From positions 1-51,205 of the forward strand of contig NZ_JVDT01000226.1 in the NCBI RefSeq assembly GCF_001076885.1: a stretch of DNA of 51,205 bases. Reading direction: 5' to 3'. Positions within the stretch are counted from its first letter, which is position 1. Every line of letters begins with the position of its first letter. The DNA comes from Bacillus sp. 522_BSPC (GTDB lineage: Bacteria; Bacillota; Bacilli; Bacillales; Cytobacillaceae). The notes under the pieces are model-generated. The model did no database searches, had not been told where the DNA came from, and was given only the letters and a program-made list of their open reading frames with translations. This document shows, piece by piece, positions 7,381-16,589 of this stretch. The position numbers and the translations under genes were made by a program.

Positions 7381-7995
7381 ATGGAAGCATTATTACATGG
7401 AATGATATTGGCATTTGGGTTAATACTACCTTTAGGCGTTCAAAATATATTTTTGTTTAATCAAGGAGCAACACATAAAAAATTCACATATGCGTTACCG
7501 GCAATCATAACAGCTAGTATCTGTGACAGTTTACTAATCTATTTAGCTGTTGCTGGTGTCTCTGTGGTGGTATTTACCTTTGCATGGGTAAAAGCATTTT
7601 TGTTTTTTATTGGATTCTTTTTCTTAGTATATATGGGATGGGCTATGTGGAAGAGTGCTGCGGAAGTGGGAATTAAACAAGAAAAAATACGGTTTTCTCC
7701 ACGTCGACAAATTACGTTCGCCGCCTCCGTTTCTTTATTAAATCCACATGCAATTCTGGATACGATTGGAGTCATCGGTACAAGCTCTCTTGCTTATAGT
7801 GGTGAAGAAAAAATTATTTTTGCGGTTGCTTGCATGAGTGTTTCATGGATATGGTTTTGTTTTTTAGTTTTGCTAGGTCGAAAGCTTGGGCAAATTGATA
7901 CCCATGGGATCGTTTTAAAGCGCATGAATCAGCTATCTGCCATAATCATTTGGGGAATGGCACTTTATTTGGGAACAAATCTGTTAACCTTGTAG
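7381..7995 (+). CDS. LysE/ArgO-family amino-acid exporter, YisU-like
   Basis: A 204-aa integral membrane protein with about six hydrophobic segments. The start MEALLHGMILAFGLILPLGV, followed by QNIFLFNQGA, is the signature of the LysE/ArgO family of basic amino-acid exporters, and VSLLNPHAILDTIGVIG is the conserved NPxA(I/Y)LD region. The ATG at 7381 was chosen because it matches the family's N-terminus and follows AGGGGGAATAAGG; longer in-frame starts (7231, 7309) would add a non-family tail. Its divergent MocR-type neighbour is the likely regulator. The substrate is not settled; lysine, arginine or another amino acid are all possible. Confidence 0.85.
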   Translation: MEALLHGMILAFGLILPLGVQNIFLFNQGATHKKFTYALPAIITASICDSLLIYLAVAGVSVVVFTFAWVKAFLFFIGFFFLVYMGWAMWKSAAEVGIKQEKIRFSPRRQITFAASVSLLNPHAILDTIGVIGTSSLAYSGEEKIIFAVACMSVSWIWFCFLVLLGRKLGQIDTHGIVLKRMNQLSAIIIWGMALYLGTNLLTL

Positions 7996-8036
7996 AGGAC
8001 CATGGCCACGTCTGTTAATCTATTTGGGCATCCAAA

Positions 8037-8065
8037 ATGACAACCTACCAATATTTCGCTATAAT
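8037..8065 (+). promoter_or_regulatory. sigma-A-type promoter of the MetNIQ-like operon
   Basis: ATGACA (8037-8042), a 17-bp spacer and a perfect TATAAT (8060-8065) stand 47 bp before the metN-like ATG. An interrupted repeat CAACC (8041-8045) / GGTTG (8071-8075) brackets the -10. The leader is too short for a SAM (S-box) riboswitch. Confidence 0.7.
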
Positions 8066-8111
8066 GAAAAGGTTGTAATTACCCTTCAAATGATAAAGGG
8101 GGTTTTTTTAG

Positions 8112-8861
8112 ATGATTCAATTGCATAATGTCAGTAAAAGTTATGCGAATTACCAGGTCATTAAGTCTATTAGTTTAGCGATACATAAAGGAGAAATCTT
8201 TGGGATAATTGGTGCGAGTGGTGCTGGTAAATCGACATTACTTCGTCTAATGAATTTATTAGAGGCTCCAGATACAGGAGAAATAGAAGTGGATGGGCGA
8301 AATCTGACTAGCTTGAGCTATAAAGATCTTCGTAAAGCTCGTCAATCTATTGGAATGATTTTTCAGCATTTCAATCTTGTTGCTAATAAGACGGTTTATG
8401 AAAATGTTTTAGTGTCTTTAGAACTTGCACGTTTTCCGAGGAGAGAACGAAGAAGTCGCGTTATAGAGTGTCTTCAATTTGTTGGATTAGAAAGCTTAAT
8501 GGAGAAGTATCCTGCCCAGTTAAGTGGTGGTCAAAAGCAGCGTGTAGCCATTGCAAGAGCCATTGCCAATAATCCGCAAGTTTTGTTATGTGATGAACCA
8601 ACCTCTTCACTTGATCCGAAAACGACAGCTGAAATTTTACGTGTATTAGAGGATGTAAATAAACGGCTAGGCGTAACGATTGTAATCGTCAGCCATGAGA
8701 TGGAAGTAATTAAAAGTATATGCAATCGAGTGACGGTCATTGAAGACGGTGAAATTTATGATACAGTGGCAATTGAACCAAAAGGAATACAGCAAATCAA
8801 TAATACTTCAAAACGCTTGGTAGAGCAGCTGAAAAAGGATGGTGAGCTAGACCATGCCTGA
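8112..8861 (+). CDS. metN: MetN-like ABC transporter ATP-binding protein (no NIL domain)
   Basis: A 249-aa ABC ATPase. Walker A is at 34-42 (GASGAGKST), Q-loop Q85, signature LSGGQ 137-141, Walker B with E162 (LLCDEP) and H-loop H195. The gene order ATPase-permease-NlpA lipoprotein is that of MetNIQ, the methionine and methionine-derivative importer. It is shorter than typical MetN (about 340 aa), which carries a C-terminal NIL domain for feedback inhibition by methionine; that domain is absent here. The substrate may therefore be a methionine relative or another small compound. It overlaps the permease gene by 8 bp. Confidence 0.8.
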   Translation: MIQLHNVSKSYANYQVIKSISLAIHKGEIFGIIGASGAGKSTLLRLMNLLEAPDTGEIEVDGRNLTSLSYKDLRKARQSIGMIFQHFNLVANKTVYENVLVSLELARFPRRERRSRVIECLQFVGLESLMEKYPAQLSGGQKQRVAIARAIANNPQVLLCDEPTSSLDPKTTAEILRVLEDVNKRLGVTIVIVSHEMEVIKSICNRVTVIEDGEIYDTVAIEPKGIQQINNTSKRLVEQLKKDGELDHA

Positions 8862-9516
8862 GATATTGATTCAATATAGAATGGAAATTTGGCAATCAAT
8901 TGGACAAACCTTTGTAATGGTTGGTATATCTATTTTAGCAGCCATTATAATAGGTCTTCCAGTTGGTACCTTGCTTTTCTTAACTAGAAAGGGCAAAATG
9001 TTGGAGAATCCTTTTGTTTTTTCTACGCTGAATTTAATAGTAAATATTATTCGCTCGTTTCCATTTTTATTATTGGTTGTCTTCCTTATTCCGTTTACAA
9101 GAATAATTATTGGAACAGCCATTGGAACAGCTGCTGCAACTGTTCCATTATCCATCATAGCAATCGCTCATTATTCTCGTTTAGTGGAGCAATCCCTTTT
9201 GGAAGTACCAAAGGGTGTTATAGAGGCAGCCATTTCGATGGGGGCATCTGTAAAGGAAGCCATCTTTAAATTTCTTTATGTAGAAGCTCGTTCAGGACTT
9301 GTATTAGGATTAACAACATCGATTATTAGCTTTATTTCTTATTCGACAATTATGGGAGTTGTCGGGGGCGGAGGTATTGGGGATTTTGCCATTCGCTATG
9401 GATATCAGCAGTTTAAAACAGACTTAATGATTTATATGATTATTATAATGGTTGTTTTTGTACAGCTTATACAATTTACTGGTACAGCAGTAGCAAAAGT
9501 GATTGATAAAAGGTAA
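8854..9516 (+). CDS. metI: MetI-like ABC transporter permease
   Basis: A 220-aa membrane protein with about five helices and the binding-protein-dependent permease signature (VPKGVIEAAISMGASVKEAIFK, the EAA loop that contacts the ATPase). It also has family features such as NIIRSFPFLLL and GGGGIGDFAIRYGYQQF, which are strong marks of the MetI/YaeE group. It starts 8 bp inside the ATPase gene, so translation is coupled, and ends 15 bp before the lipoprotein gene. It forms the membrane channel of the importer. Confidence 0.85.
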   Translation: MPEILIQYRMEIWQSIGQTFVMVGISILAAIIIGLPVGTLLFLTRKGKMLENPFVFSTLNLIVNIIRSFPFLLLVVFLIPFTRIIIGTAIGTAAATVPLSIIAIAHYSRLVEQSLLEVPKGVIEAAISMGASVKEAIFKFLYVEARSGLVLGLTTSIISFISYSTIMGVVGGGGIGDFAIRYGYQQFKTDLMIYMIIIMVVFVQLIQFTGTAVAKVIDKR

Positions 9517-9531
9517 AGACAGGAGAAAAAA

Positions 9532-10356
9532 ATGAAAAAAATATTATTTTTAATGATGATAGGTATATTCGTGTTGGCAGCTTGTGCGAAAGAAAATGAG
9601 TCAGATAAAAAGGATGCACAGAATACAGAAAAAGAAGAAGTAACATTAAAAGTTGCTTCCTTAATTCCTCCAATGACTGAAATTCTTGAACTTGTAAAGC
9701 CAACATTAGCAGAAGAAGGTATCAACCTTGATATGGTTGTATTGAGTGATAACGTGCAACCAAATACTGCTCTTGCAGCTGGAGAAGTAGATGCAAACTT
9801 TTTTCAACATGTTCCATATATGGAGGAATTTAACCGTAGTAATGATGCAGAGCTAGTTCCTGTTGAAGAAATCTATTTTGCAAACTATGGTGTGTATTCA
9901 AAGGAATATGATTCCATGGATAAAGTACCAGATGGAGCGGTAGTTGCGATTGCAAATGATGTATCCAATATTGACCGTTCCTTAGCATTGCTGGCTCAAC
10001 ATGATGTAATTACATTAAAAGAGAAAACGGGATCTTATTATACAAAAGCAGATATTGTAGAAAATCCGAAAAATTTAAAGTTTGAAGAAGTAGATTTATT
10101 AATGCTTGCTAGAATGTATGATGACGCTGATTTAGTTGTAATGACACCAGCTTATGCATCACCGCTTGGCTTAACACCAAAAAGCGATGCATTGCTAACA
10201 GAAGGTGTAGAGAATGACTTTGCGATTACGTTAGTAGCTCGTAAGGATAATGCGGATTGGGAACCAATTCAAAAGCTAGCAGAAGCTATGACGAGCCCAG
10301 AGGTTCGTAAATTCTTAGAAGAAAATTATGCTGAAACAGCGATCCCTGCCTTTTAA
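9532..10356 (+). CDS. metQ: MetQ/NlpA-family substrate-binding lipoprotein
   Basis: A 274-aa exported lipoprotein. The lysine-led signal peptide ends in a lipobox VLAAC with lipidated C18. The mature domain has the NlpA/MetQ features ALAAGEVDANFFQHVPYMEEF, KVPDGAVVAIANDVSNIDRSL and VMTPAYASPLGLTP. In this family it captures D/L-methionine or related ligands at the outer membrane face and delivers them to MetI. An AGGAGAAAAAA site precedes the ATG. It is the last gene of the operon; a terminator follows at 10403-10441. Confidence 0.85.
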   Translation: MKKILFLMMIGIFVLAACAKENESDKKDAQNTEKEEVTLKVASLIPPMTEILELVKPTLAEEGINLDMVVLSDNVQPNTALAAGEVDANFFQHVPYMEEFNRSNDAELVPVEEIYFANYGVYSKEYDSMDKVPDGAVVAIANDVSNIDRSLALLAQHDVITLKEKTGSYYTKADIVENPKNLKFEEVDLLMLARMYDDADLVVMTPAYASPLGLTPKSDALLTEGVENDFAITLVARKDNADWEPIQKLAEAMTSPEVRKFLEENYAETAIPAF

Positions 10357-10402
10357 ATGCAAGGTTCTTGGAAGCATATTTTATTGATAAATAGCATATC
10401 AA

Positions 10403-10441
10403 TGCCTTATCCCAGTTTTTCTTAGGGTAAGGCTTCTTTTG
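10403..10441 (+). terminator. terminator of the MetNIQ-like operon
   Basis: GCCTTA-T-CCC (from 10404) pairs with GGGTAAGGC (ending 10433) with one bulged base, followed by TTCTTTTG. Confidence 0.75.
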
Positions 10442-10643
10442 TTTGGACAATTCTTGTTCATTTCTGACTTTTAAAAAAGGAATAACTATCGTATAATAAA
10501 AGGAAACTATTTAAAATTTTTTGAAAATAAATGAGGCTTTAACCAGGTAAATGCTTGAGACAGAAAAAATGTATCAGTTTAATCGCGCCAAAAAGGGAAC
10601 GCTTACATTTTTCTGAAAATCTAAAAGTATAAGGAAGGTTAAA

Positions 10644-12146
10644 ATGAGCAGACAAGAAACGAAAACAGACGTTATTTTAATTGGTGCCGGGATTATGAGT
10701 GCAACGTTAGGGATGCTTTTAAAAGAATTAGACCCTAATCTGCAAATTACAGTGTTTGAAAAATTAGCAAGTGCAGGAGAGGAAAGCTCCAATGAATGGA
10801 ATAATGCGGGAACGGGGCATGCAGCACTATGTGAGCTAAACTACACAGTGGAAAAACCAGATGGCTCAGTAGACATTAAGAAGGCGTTAGAAATCAACGA
10901 ACAGTTTCAAGTTTCCTTGCAATTTTGGTCTTATCTTGTAAACAATCAAGTACTACATAATCCAGAAGACTTTATTATGCCATTGCCACATATGAGTCTA
11001 GTATTAGGGGAAAAGAATGTGGATTTTTTACAAAAGCGTTTTGAGGCAATGGTGAGAAATCCGCTGTTTGAAGGAATGGAATTTTCAAAGGATCCGGAAA
11101 AACTGAAAGAGTGGATCCCTCTAATAATGCAAAACCGTGATTATAAGGAGCCGATAGCAGCAACTAAGATGGATTCAGGCACAGATGTGAATTTTGGCGC
11201 TTTAACGCGACTGTTGTTTGCCAATTTAGCAAAAAAAGATGTTGGAATTCACTACAAGCATAGTGTGAATGATTTAAAACGAACAGCAGATGGCCATTGG
11301 GAAGTGAAGGTGCAAAATCTAGATAGTGGCATCACTGAAACTCATTCTGCCAAGTTCGTCTTTGTCGGCGGCGGTGGAGGTAGTCTACATTTACTGCAGA
11401 AATCTGGCATTCCTGAAGGGAAGCATATGGGCGGATTCCCGGTAAGTGGAATATTTTTAGTGTGCAAGAATCCAGATATTGTTGCCAAGCATCATGCAAA
11501 AGTATATGGGAAAGCAAAAGTTGGGGCTCCACCAATGTCTGTTCCTCATCTGGATACCCGTTTTATCGACAATAAAAAATCTTTACTATTTGGTCCATTT
11601 GCAGGGTTCTCGCCCAAATTTTTAAAAACAGGCTCGATGTTTGACTTAATTTCATCCGTCAAACCAGATAACTTGTTTACCATGTTGGCAGCAGGTGCCA
11701 AAAATATGTCTTTAACAAGCTATTTAATTCAGCAGCTCATGTTATCCAAAGAGAAGCGCATAGAAGAGTTACGGGAATTTATTCCGAATGCTAAAGCAGA
11801 TGATTGGGATCTTATTGTAGCAGGTCAACGTGTGCAGGTAATCAAAGATACAGAGGCTGGGGGCAAAGGAACACTTCAATTTGGTACAGAGGTTGTGACT
11901 GCTGCTGATGGTTCGATAGCAGCATTGCTTGGAGCTTCACCTGGAGCTTCTACTGCTGTTCATGTCATGCTTGAAGTTATTCGAAAATGTTTTCCAGAGC
12001 AAATACCAGAATGGGAATCAAAATTAAAAGAAATGATTCCATCATATGGAATACCATTAAAGGAAAACCCTAAGCTTCTGCATGAAGTTCATACATTAAC
12101 TGCACAGACACTTCGTTTAAGTGAGAAAAAACCAATTTATAACTAA
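10644..12146 (+). CDS. mqo: malate:quinone oxidoreductase
   Basis: A 500-aa FAD-dependent peripheral membrane enzyme that oxidises L-malate to oxaloacetate and passes electrons to menaquinone, replacing or assisting NAD malate dehydrogenase. The Rossmann motif lies near the N-terminus ([19 protein letters not shown], about 9-27). [50 protein letters not shown] and [18 protein letters not shown] are Mqo family landmarks, and length is typical. An AAGGAAGG site precedes the ATG at 10644. A TATAAT at 10492-10497 is a possible -10, but no convincing -35 is visible. It is transcribed alone; a terminator follows at 12289. Confidence 0.95.
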   Translation: MSRQETKTDVILIGAGIMSATLGMLLKELDPNLQITVFEKLASAGEESSNEWNNAGTGHAALCELNYTVEKPDGSVDIKKALEINEQFQVSLQFWSYLVNNQVLHNPEDFIMPLPHMSLVLGEKNVDFLQKRFEAMVRNPLFEGMEFSKDPEKLKEWIPLIMQNRDYKEPIAATKMDSGTDVNFGALTRLLFANLAKKDVGIHYKHSVNDLKRTADGHWEVKVQNLDSGITETHSAKFVFVGGGGGSLHLLQKSGIPEGKHMGGFPVSGIFLVCKNPDIVAKHHAKVYGKAKVGAPPMSVPHLDTRFIDNKKSLLFGPFAGFSPKFLKTGSMFDLISSVKPDNLFTMLAAGAKNMSLTSYLIQQLMLSKEKRIEELREFIPNAKADDWDLIVAGQRVQVIKDTEAGGKGTLQFGTEVVTAADGSIAALLGASPGASTAVHVMLEVIRKCFPEQIPEWESKLKEMIPSYGIPLKENPKLLHEVHTLTAQTLRLSEKKPIYN

Positions 12147-12288
12147 TAGTTGATTGGAAAGAGAAGCTAGTAATATGGGAGAAAAAAATTTTTTTAAGCA
12201 CATCCTTTAAAGTCACTATCATTTATTGCTCGGTTGATAATGAAAGAATCCTCTGTTTTACTAATTGTTTGAACTAAATATCATATAC

Positions 12289-12326
12289 AAAAGGACTTTC
12301 ATCTTAGATGGGAGTTCTTTTTTTTT
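12289..12326 (+). terminator. intrinsic terminator
   Basis: AAAGGACTTTCATC pairs with GATGGGAGTTCTTT across a three-base loop (several G-U pairs), followed by eight Ts. It is 140 bp after mqo and probably ends that transcript. Confidence 0.7.
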
Positions 12327-12430
12327 CTGTCTAATAGGTAAATAGACTTCTGGAGCTTATATGTAACAAATCATCTGTGGACATTTCCTAGTTATACTAA
12401 ACGAAAATGCATGTAATTTTTACGATATGA

Positions 12431-12445
12431 TTGACAACGCTTTCA
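12431..12445 (+). promoter_or_regulatory. -35 element with overlapping cre (CcpA) box
   Basis: TTGACA at 12431-12436 is a consensus -35, with a weak -10 candidate (TAACGT) 17 bp later. TGACAACGCTTTCA (12432-12445) matches the cre consensus TGWAANCGNTNWCA at 13 of 14 positions. CcpA bound here would cover the promoter, giving catabolite repression of the beta-xylosidase gene. Confidence 0.65.
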
Positions 12446-12457
12446 AAAAGAGTTAAC

Positions 12458-12482
12458 GTAGTTAATATGACGAACAAACTAA
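12458..12482. promoter_or_regulatory. candidate XylR operator
   Basis: AACAAACTAA (12473-12482) is identical to one half of the Bacillus xyl operator. The left half, GTAGTTAATA (12458-12467), matches the mirror half TTAGTTTGTT at 6 of 10 positions. The site lies between the promoter region and the ribosome site of a xylosidase gene, the expected place for a xylose-responsive repressor. No xylR gene is in the window. Confidence 0.45.
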
Positions 12483-12516
12483 CTGATTAAAAAGGACCGC
12501 GAAGGAGGAAATTAAG

Positions 12517-14121
12517 ATGAAGATTATCAACCCAGTACTGAAAGGATTCAATCCGGACCCTAGCATTTGCAGAGTTGGTGAAGACTATTATATTGCAGTA
12601 TCTACTTTCGAATGGTTTCCGGGAGTACAAATTCATCATTCTAAAGATTTAGTTAATTGGGAATTAGTTGCACACCCATTACAAAGAGTATCCCAATTAG
12701 ATATGAAAGGAAATCCTAACTCTGGTGGTGTGTGGGCACCTTGCTTGAGTTATAGTGACGGAAAGTTTTGGCTTATTTACACAGATGTAAAAGTAATAGA
12801 TGGTGCTTGGAAGGATTGTCATAACTATTTGGTTACTTCTGAAACGGTTGATGGTGATTGGGGAGAGCCAGTAAAATTAAATAGTTCTGGATTTGATGCC
12901 TCCTTGTTCCATGATACGGATGGAAAGAAGTATTTGTTAAATATGCTTTGGGACCAACGAATAGATCGTCATCCATTTGGTGGAATTGTGATGCAGGAAT
13001 ATTGCACAGAGCAGAAAAAGTTAATCAATAAACCTCAAAATATCTTTAAAGGTACGGATATTAAATTGACAGAAGCACCGCATCTTTATCATATTGGCGA
13101 ATATTATTATTTGTTAACTGCAGAAGGTGGAACGGAGTATGAGCATGCAGCAACGATTGCGCGTTCCAAAAACATAGAGGGTCCGTATGAGGTTCATCCA
13201 AATAATCCAATTTTAACATCTTGGCACGACCCTAGAAATCCATTGCAAAAATGTGGACATGCGTCTATTATCCAAACACATACAGATGAATGGTATTTAG
13301 CCCATTTAACGGGTCGCCCTATTCATCCAGATGATGCGTCAATTATTCAACAAAGAGGATACTGTCCTTTAGGCAGAGAAACAGCTATTCAAAAGCTTGA
13401 ATGGAGAGATGCCTGGCCATATGTTGTAGGTGGAAAAGAAGGAAGCTTGGAGGTAGAAGCACCAAAGATTCCTGAAACCAAGTTTCCTTCCACCTATCCA
13501 GTATTGGATGAATTTACTCAAGATAAGCTAAATATAAATTTTCAAACATTACGTATTCCATTTACAGAACAATTAGGTTCCTTAACGGAAAGACCTAATC
13601 ATTTACGCTTATTTGGTCAGGAATCATTAACATCCACTTTTACACAGTCTTTTGTAGCTAGACGCTGGCAAAGTCTTCAATTTGAAGCAGAAACAGCAGT
13701 AGCTTTTACACCGGAAAATATACAACAGGCTGCCGGATTAGTAAATTACTACAACACAGAAAATTGGACAGCATTACAAATAACATACGATGAAAATCTT
13801 GGTCGCATCCTTGATTTAACGGTTTGTGATAACTTCTCGTTCTCCCAGCCACTAAAGGAGAAAATTATTGTCCCAAGTGAAGCGGAATATGTATATTTAA
13901 GCGTAACTGTCGAGAATGAAATCTACTACTATTCGTATTCCTTTAATAAAGAAGAGTGGCATAAAATAGATATTAATTTTGAATCTAAGAAATTATCGGA
14001 CGATTATATTCGCGGAGGAGGCTTCTTCACAGGAGCATTTGTAGGAATGCAATGTCAAGATACAAGCGGCCAAAACATATCAGCAGACTTTAAGTATTTC
14101 CGTTATGAAGAAAAAGAGTAA
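12517..14121 (+). CDS. xynB: GH43 beta-xylosidase (XynB type)
   Basis: A 534-aa intracellular glycoside hydrolase without signal peptide. The five-bladed propeller domain (about 1-320) has the catalytic trio at the same positions as the characterised Selenomonas/Bacillus GH43 xylosidases: base D14 (NPDPS), pKa modulator D127 (GFDASLF) and acid E186 (TEAPHLY). The C-terminal half (about 330-530) is the beta-sandwich domain that closes the active site. It releases xylose from xylo-oligosaccharides and may also have arabinofuranosidase activity. A strong GAAGGAGG site precedes the ATG. It is monocistronic here, with no xyloside permease beside it, so its oligosaccharide importer must be elsewhere. 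Confidence 0.93.
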   Translation: MKIINPVLKGFNPDPSICRVGEDYYIAVSTFEWFPGVQIHHSKDLVNWELVAHPLQRVSQLDMKGNPNSGGVWAPCLSYSDGKFWLIYTDVKVIDGAWKDCHNYLVTSETVDGDWGEPVKLNSSGFDASLFHDTDGKKYLLNMLWDQRIDRHPFGGIVMQEYCTEQKKLINKPQNIFKGTDIKLTEAPHLYHIGEYYYLLTAEGGTEYEHAATIARSKNIEGPYEVHPNNPILTSWHDPRNPLQKCGHASIIQTHTDEWYLAHLTGRPIHPDDASIIQQRGYCPLGRETAIQKLEWRDAWPYVVGGKEGSLEVEAPKIPETKFPSTYPVLDEFTQDKLNINFQTLRIPFTEQLGSLTERPNHLRLFGQESLTSTFTQSFVARRWQSLQFEAETAVAFTPENIQQAAGLVNYYNTENWTALQITYDENLGRILDLTVCDNFSFSQPLKEKIIVPSEAEYVYLSVTVENEIYYYSYSFNKEEWHKIDINFESKKLSDDYIRGGGFFTGAFVGMQCQDTSGQNISADFKYFRYEEKE

Positions 14122-14228
14122 AGCTGCAAGTCTGAGACAAATCAAAATATATAACGGGAAAAGGTGAAAAATCTTTCAAATAGCTATTTAATTTCACTAA
14201 TTTTCTTTCTTGAAATTTATAAAACTCG

Positions 14229-14283
14229 AACAATTATACGGAATTTTATGAGCATTTCCGTATAAATTGTTTGGTTTTTTTTA
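14229..14283 (+). terminator. strong terminator after xynB
   Basis: AACAATT-ATACGGAA (14229-14243) pairs with TTCCGTAT-AAATTGTT (14256-14271), almost without mismatch, followed by GGTTTTTTTT. It could act in both directions. Confidence 0.85.
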
Positions 14284-14371
14284 TTTGGTTGGAATACCTA
14301 TGGCCCAGCTTTTTAAATTCTTCTTGAAAGCTCCCTTTTTAGCATGTCGGAAATTTAGACACAAGGATGAA

Positions 14372-14385
14372 TGAAAGTGCTAACA
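14372..14385 (+). promoter_or_regulatory. cre-like CcpA box upstream of the lic operon
   Basis: TGAAAGTGCTAACA matches TGWAANCGNTNWCA at 13 of 14 positions (C to T at the central CG). It lies 137 bp before licB, in the right place for CcpA control of a beta-glucoside PTS operon. Confidence 0.55.
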
Positions 14386-14508
14386 TTTAATTTCCTCCTT
14401 TAGACGGAAAAACAATATGTTAAGTTGTAAGAGTTTTCATTGTAAGATAAAAGTGTAGTAAATATTAAATAATTCCATTAACAATAAATCATGTTGGAGG
14501 TCATTAAA

Positions 14509-14823
14509 ATGAAAAGAATTCTATTAGCTTGTTCATCAGGTATGTCTACAAGTTTACTAGTATCAAAAATGAAAGATGCTGCAAAAGAGAAAGGAATTGA
14601 AGCAGAAATTTGGGCTGTTGCTCAAGATAAAGCGCAAACAGATATGGAACGTGCAGATGTACTTTTAATTGGTCCACAAATGCGCTTTTTGAAAAAGAAG
14701 CTTGCTGTTGCGGCTGAAACAGTTGGTATTCCATTAGATGTTATTGATCCGGTTGCTTATGGACGTATCGACGGATTAGCAGTATTAAATAAAGCATTAG
14801 AATTAATCGAAAATAATAAGTAA
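14509..14823 (+). CDS. licB: PTS lichenan/cellobiose-specific EIIB
   Basis: A 104-aa cytosolic phosphocarrier. It starts MKRILLACSSGMSTSLLV, with phosphocysteine C8 typical of EIIB of the lactose/cellobiose/chitobiose PTS class. It takes phosphate from EIIA and passes it to the sugar bound by EIIC. The ATG at 14509 is chosen over 14491 because GGAGG at 14495-14499 lies between them at correct spacing. It is the first gene of an operon with the order B-C-A-hydrolase, as in the B. subtilis lic operon. Confidence 0.92.
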   Translation: MKRILLACSSGMSTSLLVSKMKDAAKEKGIEAEIWAVAQDKAQTDMERADVLLIGPQMRFLKKKLAVAAETVGIPLDVIDPVAYGRIDGLAVLNKALELIENNK

Positions 14824-14879
14824 TCATTTATTTTAAAAATGAAAACACTTACTAATTTAAGGAAGAGAGGATAAACCTT

Positions 14880-16157
14880 ATGAATAAATTTATGGAGGTT
14901 TTGGAAAATATTCTGTTGCCAATTGCTGAAAAATTGAATAACAATCGTTATTTAGCAGCGTTACGTGATGGTTTTATGGTTGCCTTGCCGCTAATCATTT
15001 TTGGTTCAATTTTTGTTGTAATTGCGAACTTTCCTTTCCTAGATAAATGGATTAGTCCAGAAGCATATACAGCTTACCAAAATGCGTTAGGTCCGGCATC
15101 TGCTGCAACTTTAAGTATAATGGGGCTATTTGTAATAATGGGTATAGGATATAAATTGACCCAACATTATGGGCTTGAAGCGATTTATGGTGCAGTAGTG
15201 GGGGTAGCATCATTTCTTATCTTAAACCCACAAGAATTAGGGGAAGTAACAGGCGTTATCCCGACTGCTATTCTTGGTGCACAAGGGATGTTCTTAGGAA
15301 TTTTCACTGCATTTCTTTCTGCAGAGCTATATCGCTTCTTTGTGAAGAAAAACTGGACGATAAAAATGCCTCCTGGTGTTCCAGATTCTGTATCTCGATC
15401 ATTTAGTGCATTGATTCCGATTACATTAACATTGACAATCTTTTTAATCATTCGTATTCTATTTAGCTTTACACCGTTTGATACAGTACAGAACTTTATT
15501 TATACCATTATTCAAGAGCCATTAACTGCTTTAGGTAGTAGTCTGCCAGCAACAATCGTAGTTGTACTATTAATTCAATTATTCTGGTTCTTCGGTTTAC
15601 ATGGTCAGATTATTATGAACTCTGTCCTAGATCCAATTTGGTATGCATTGAATGATCAAAACTTCAGTGCCTTCCAAGCAGGAACAGAGCTTCCAAACGT
15701 TGTTACAAAGCAATTTATGGACACGTTCTTAGTTGGTATGGGTGGTACAGGAATGACATTAGGTGTTGTTATCCTTATCTTCTTAATCGGTAAGAGCAGA
15801 CAAACAAAAGAACTTGGTAAACTAGGTGGTCCAGCAGGGATATTTAACGTAAATGAACCAATTATCTTTGGATTACCAATCATTATGAATCCATTAGTTC
15901 TTATTCCTTGGCTATTAGCGCCAGTAGTTGTAACGGTAATTACTTATCTTACAATGTCAGCTGGTATTGTTCCAAAACCTGCAGGAATCATTGTTCCGTG
16001 GACAACACCAATTGGTATTAGTGGATTTTTAGCAACAGGTAATGACTTGAGAGGTGCAGCACTTCAAATCTTTAACTTACTTGTTGTAATGGCGATTTGG
16101 TGGCCATTCCTAAAAGTATTAGATAAAAATTATTATGAAACAGAAAAACAAGGATAA
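14880..16157 (+). CDS. licC: PTS lichenan/cellobiose-specific EIIC permease
   Basis: A 425-aa membrane channel of the lactose/cellobiose PTS family with about ten membrane segments. It carries the family's NRYLAALRDGFMVALPLIIFG, FGLHGQI and NVNEPIIFGLPIIMNP motifs; the last contains the conserved sugar-binding Glu of the NEP loop. It moves beta-1,4 or beta-1,3-1,4 linked disaccharides inward while they are phosphorylated by EIIB. An AGAGGAT site precedes the ATG. A strong hairpin (16190-16232) separates it from the EIIA gene. Confidence 0.92.
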   Translation: MNKFMEVLENILLPIAEKLNNNRYLAALRDGFMVALPLIIFGSIFVVIANFPFLDKWISPEAYTAYQNALGPASAATLSIMGLFVIMGIGYKLTQHYGLEAIYGAVVGVASFLILNPQELGEVTGVIPTAILGAQGMFLGIFTAFLSAELYRFFVKKNWTIKMPPGVPDSVSRSFSALIPITLTLTIFLIIRILFSFTPFDTVQNFIYTIIQEPLTALGSSLPATIVVVLLIQLFWFFGLHGQIIMNSVLDPIWYALNDQNFSAFQAGTELPNVVTKQFMDTFLVGMGGTGMTLGVVILIFLIGKSRQTKELGKLGGPAGIFNVNEPIIFGLPIIMNPLVLIPWLLAPVVVTVITYLTMSAGIVPKPAGIIVPWTTPIGISGFLATGNDLRGAALQIFNLLVVMAIWWPFLKVLDKNYYETEKQG

Positions 16158-16189
16158 TAAAAGTATAAAATAGAAATTTAAATTTAAGG

Positions 16190-16232
16190 AAAGGGGTTTT
16201 ACCTTCGTTAAGTATAAGTGTAAACCCCCTTT
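16190..16232 (+). repeat. intercistronic hairpin between licC and licA
   Basis: AAAGGGGTTTTAC (16190-16202) pairs with GTAAACCCCCTTT (16220-16232), 13 positions with one mismatch and a 17-base loop. There is no T run after it. It is probably an mRNA stability or processing element, or a leaky attenuator, within the operon. Confidence 0.6.
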
Positions 16233-16257
16233 GGTATTCGAGAATGGAGTGACAGGG

Positions 16258-16572
16258 ATGGAAACAGATAACAAGATGACAGAAATAGCTTTTCAAATTA
16301 TTCTTTTTGCTGGAAATGGTCGTTCATGTGCGATGGAAGCAATACAAGAAGCAAAAGAGGGGAATTTTGACGAGGCGGATCGGTTAATAGACGAGTCAAG
16401 TGCAGAACTTGGAAAAGCGCATGGTTTTCAAACGAAATTACTCCAAGAAGAGGCGAGTGGAAATGGAGCAGGTGTGAACGTAATTTTAGTTCACTCTCAA
16501 GATCATTTAATGACTGCTATTACTGTCCGCGATTTAGCTACTGAGATAATAGAAATCTATCGTAATAAATAA
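16258..16572 (+). CDS. licA: PTS lichenan/cellobiose-specific EIIA
   Basis: A 104-aa helical phosphocarrier of the PTS_IIA lactose/cellobiose family, normally a trimer. The signature [11 protein letters not shown] contains the phospho-histidine (H79 by position, followed by metal-binding D82), and [20 protein letters not shown] is the conserved N-terminal helix pair. It accepts phosphate from HPr. The ATG at 16258 is chosen with GGAG at 16246-16249; the longer TTG frame from 16231 would start within the hairpin. It is the third lic gene. Confidence 0.92.
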   Translation: METDNKMTEIAFQIILFAGNGRSCAMEAIQEAKEGNFDEADRLIDESSAELGKAHGFQTKLLQEEASGNGAGVNVILVHSQDHLMTAITVRDLATEIIEIYRNK

Positions 16573-16589
16573 GTTGGGGGTTTCAAAAA

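Larger units (their letters stand above)
12147..12516. other. intergenic region mqo - beta-xylosidase
   Basis: A 370-bp gap. It holds the mqo-side terminator (12289-12326), then a promoter-like TTGACA with an overlapping cre box (12431-12445) and a XylR-like half-palindrome (12458-12482). No coding frame with a ribosome site was seen. Confidence 0.6.
14122..14508. other. intergenic region xynB - licB
   Basis: A 387-bp gap. It holds the xynB terminator (14229-14283), a cre-like box (14372-14385) and a possible -35 TTGTAA at 14425-14430 whose -10 is unclear. CGGAAATTTAGAC (14349-14361) and TTTAGACGGAAAA further on are loosely repeated and could be LicR contacts. An in-frame ATG at 14491 is discounted because it precedes the GGAGG site of licB. 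Confidence 0.5.

Noticed and set aside
8082-8107. CCCTT/AAGGG hairpin followed by T7 just before the metN-like gene
   Set aside because: It resembles a terminator, but the right arm is the AAAGGGGG ribosome site and the stem is only 5 bp; more simply read as a ribosome site.
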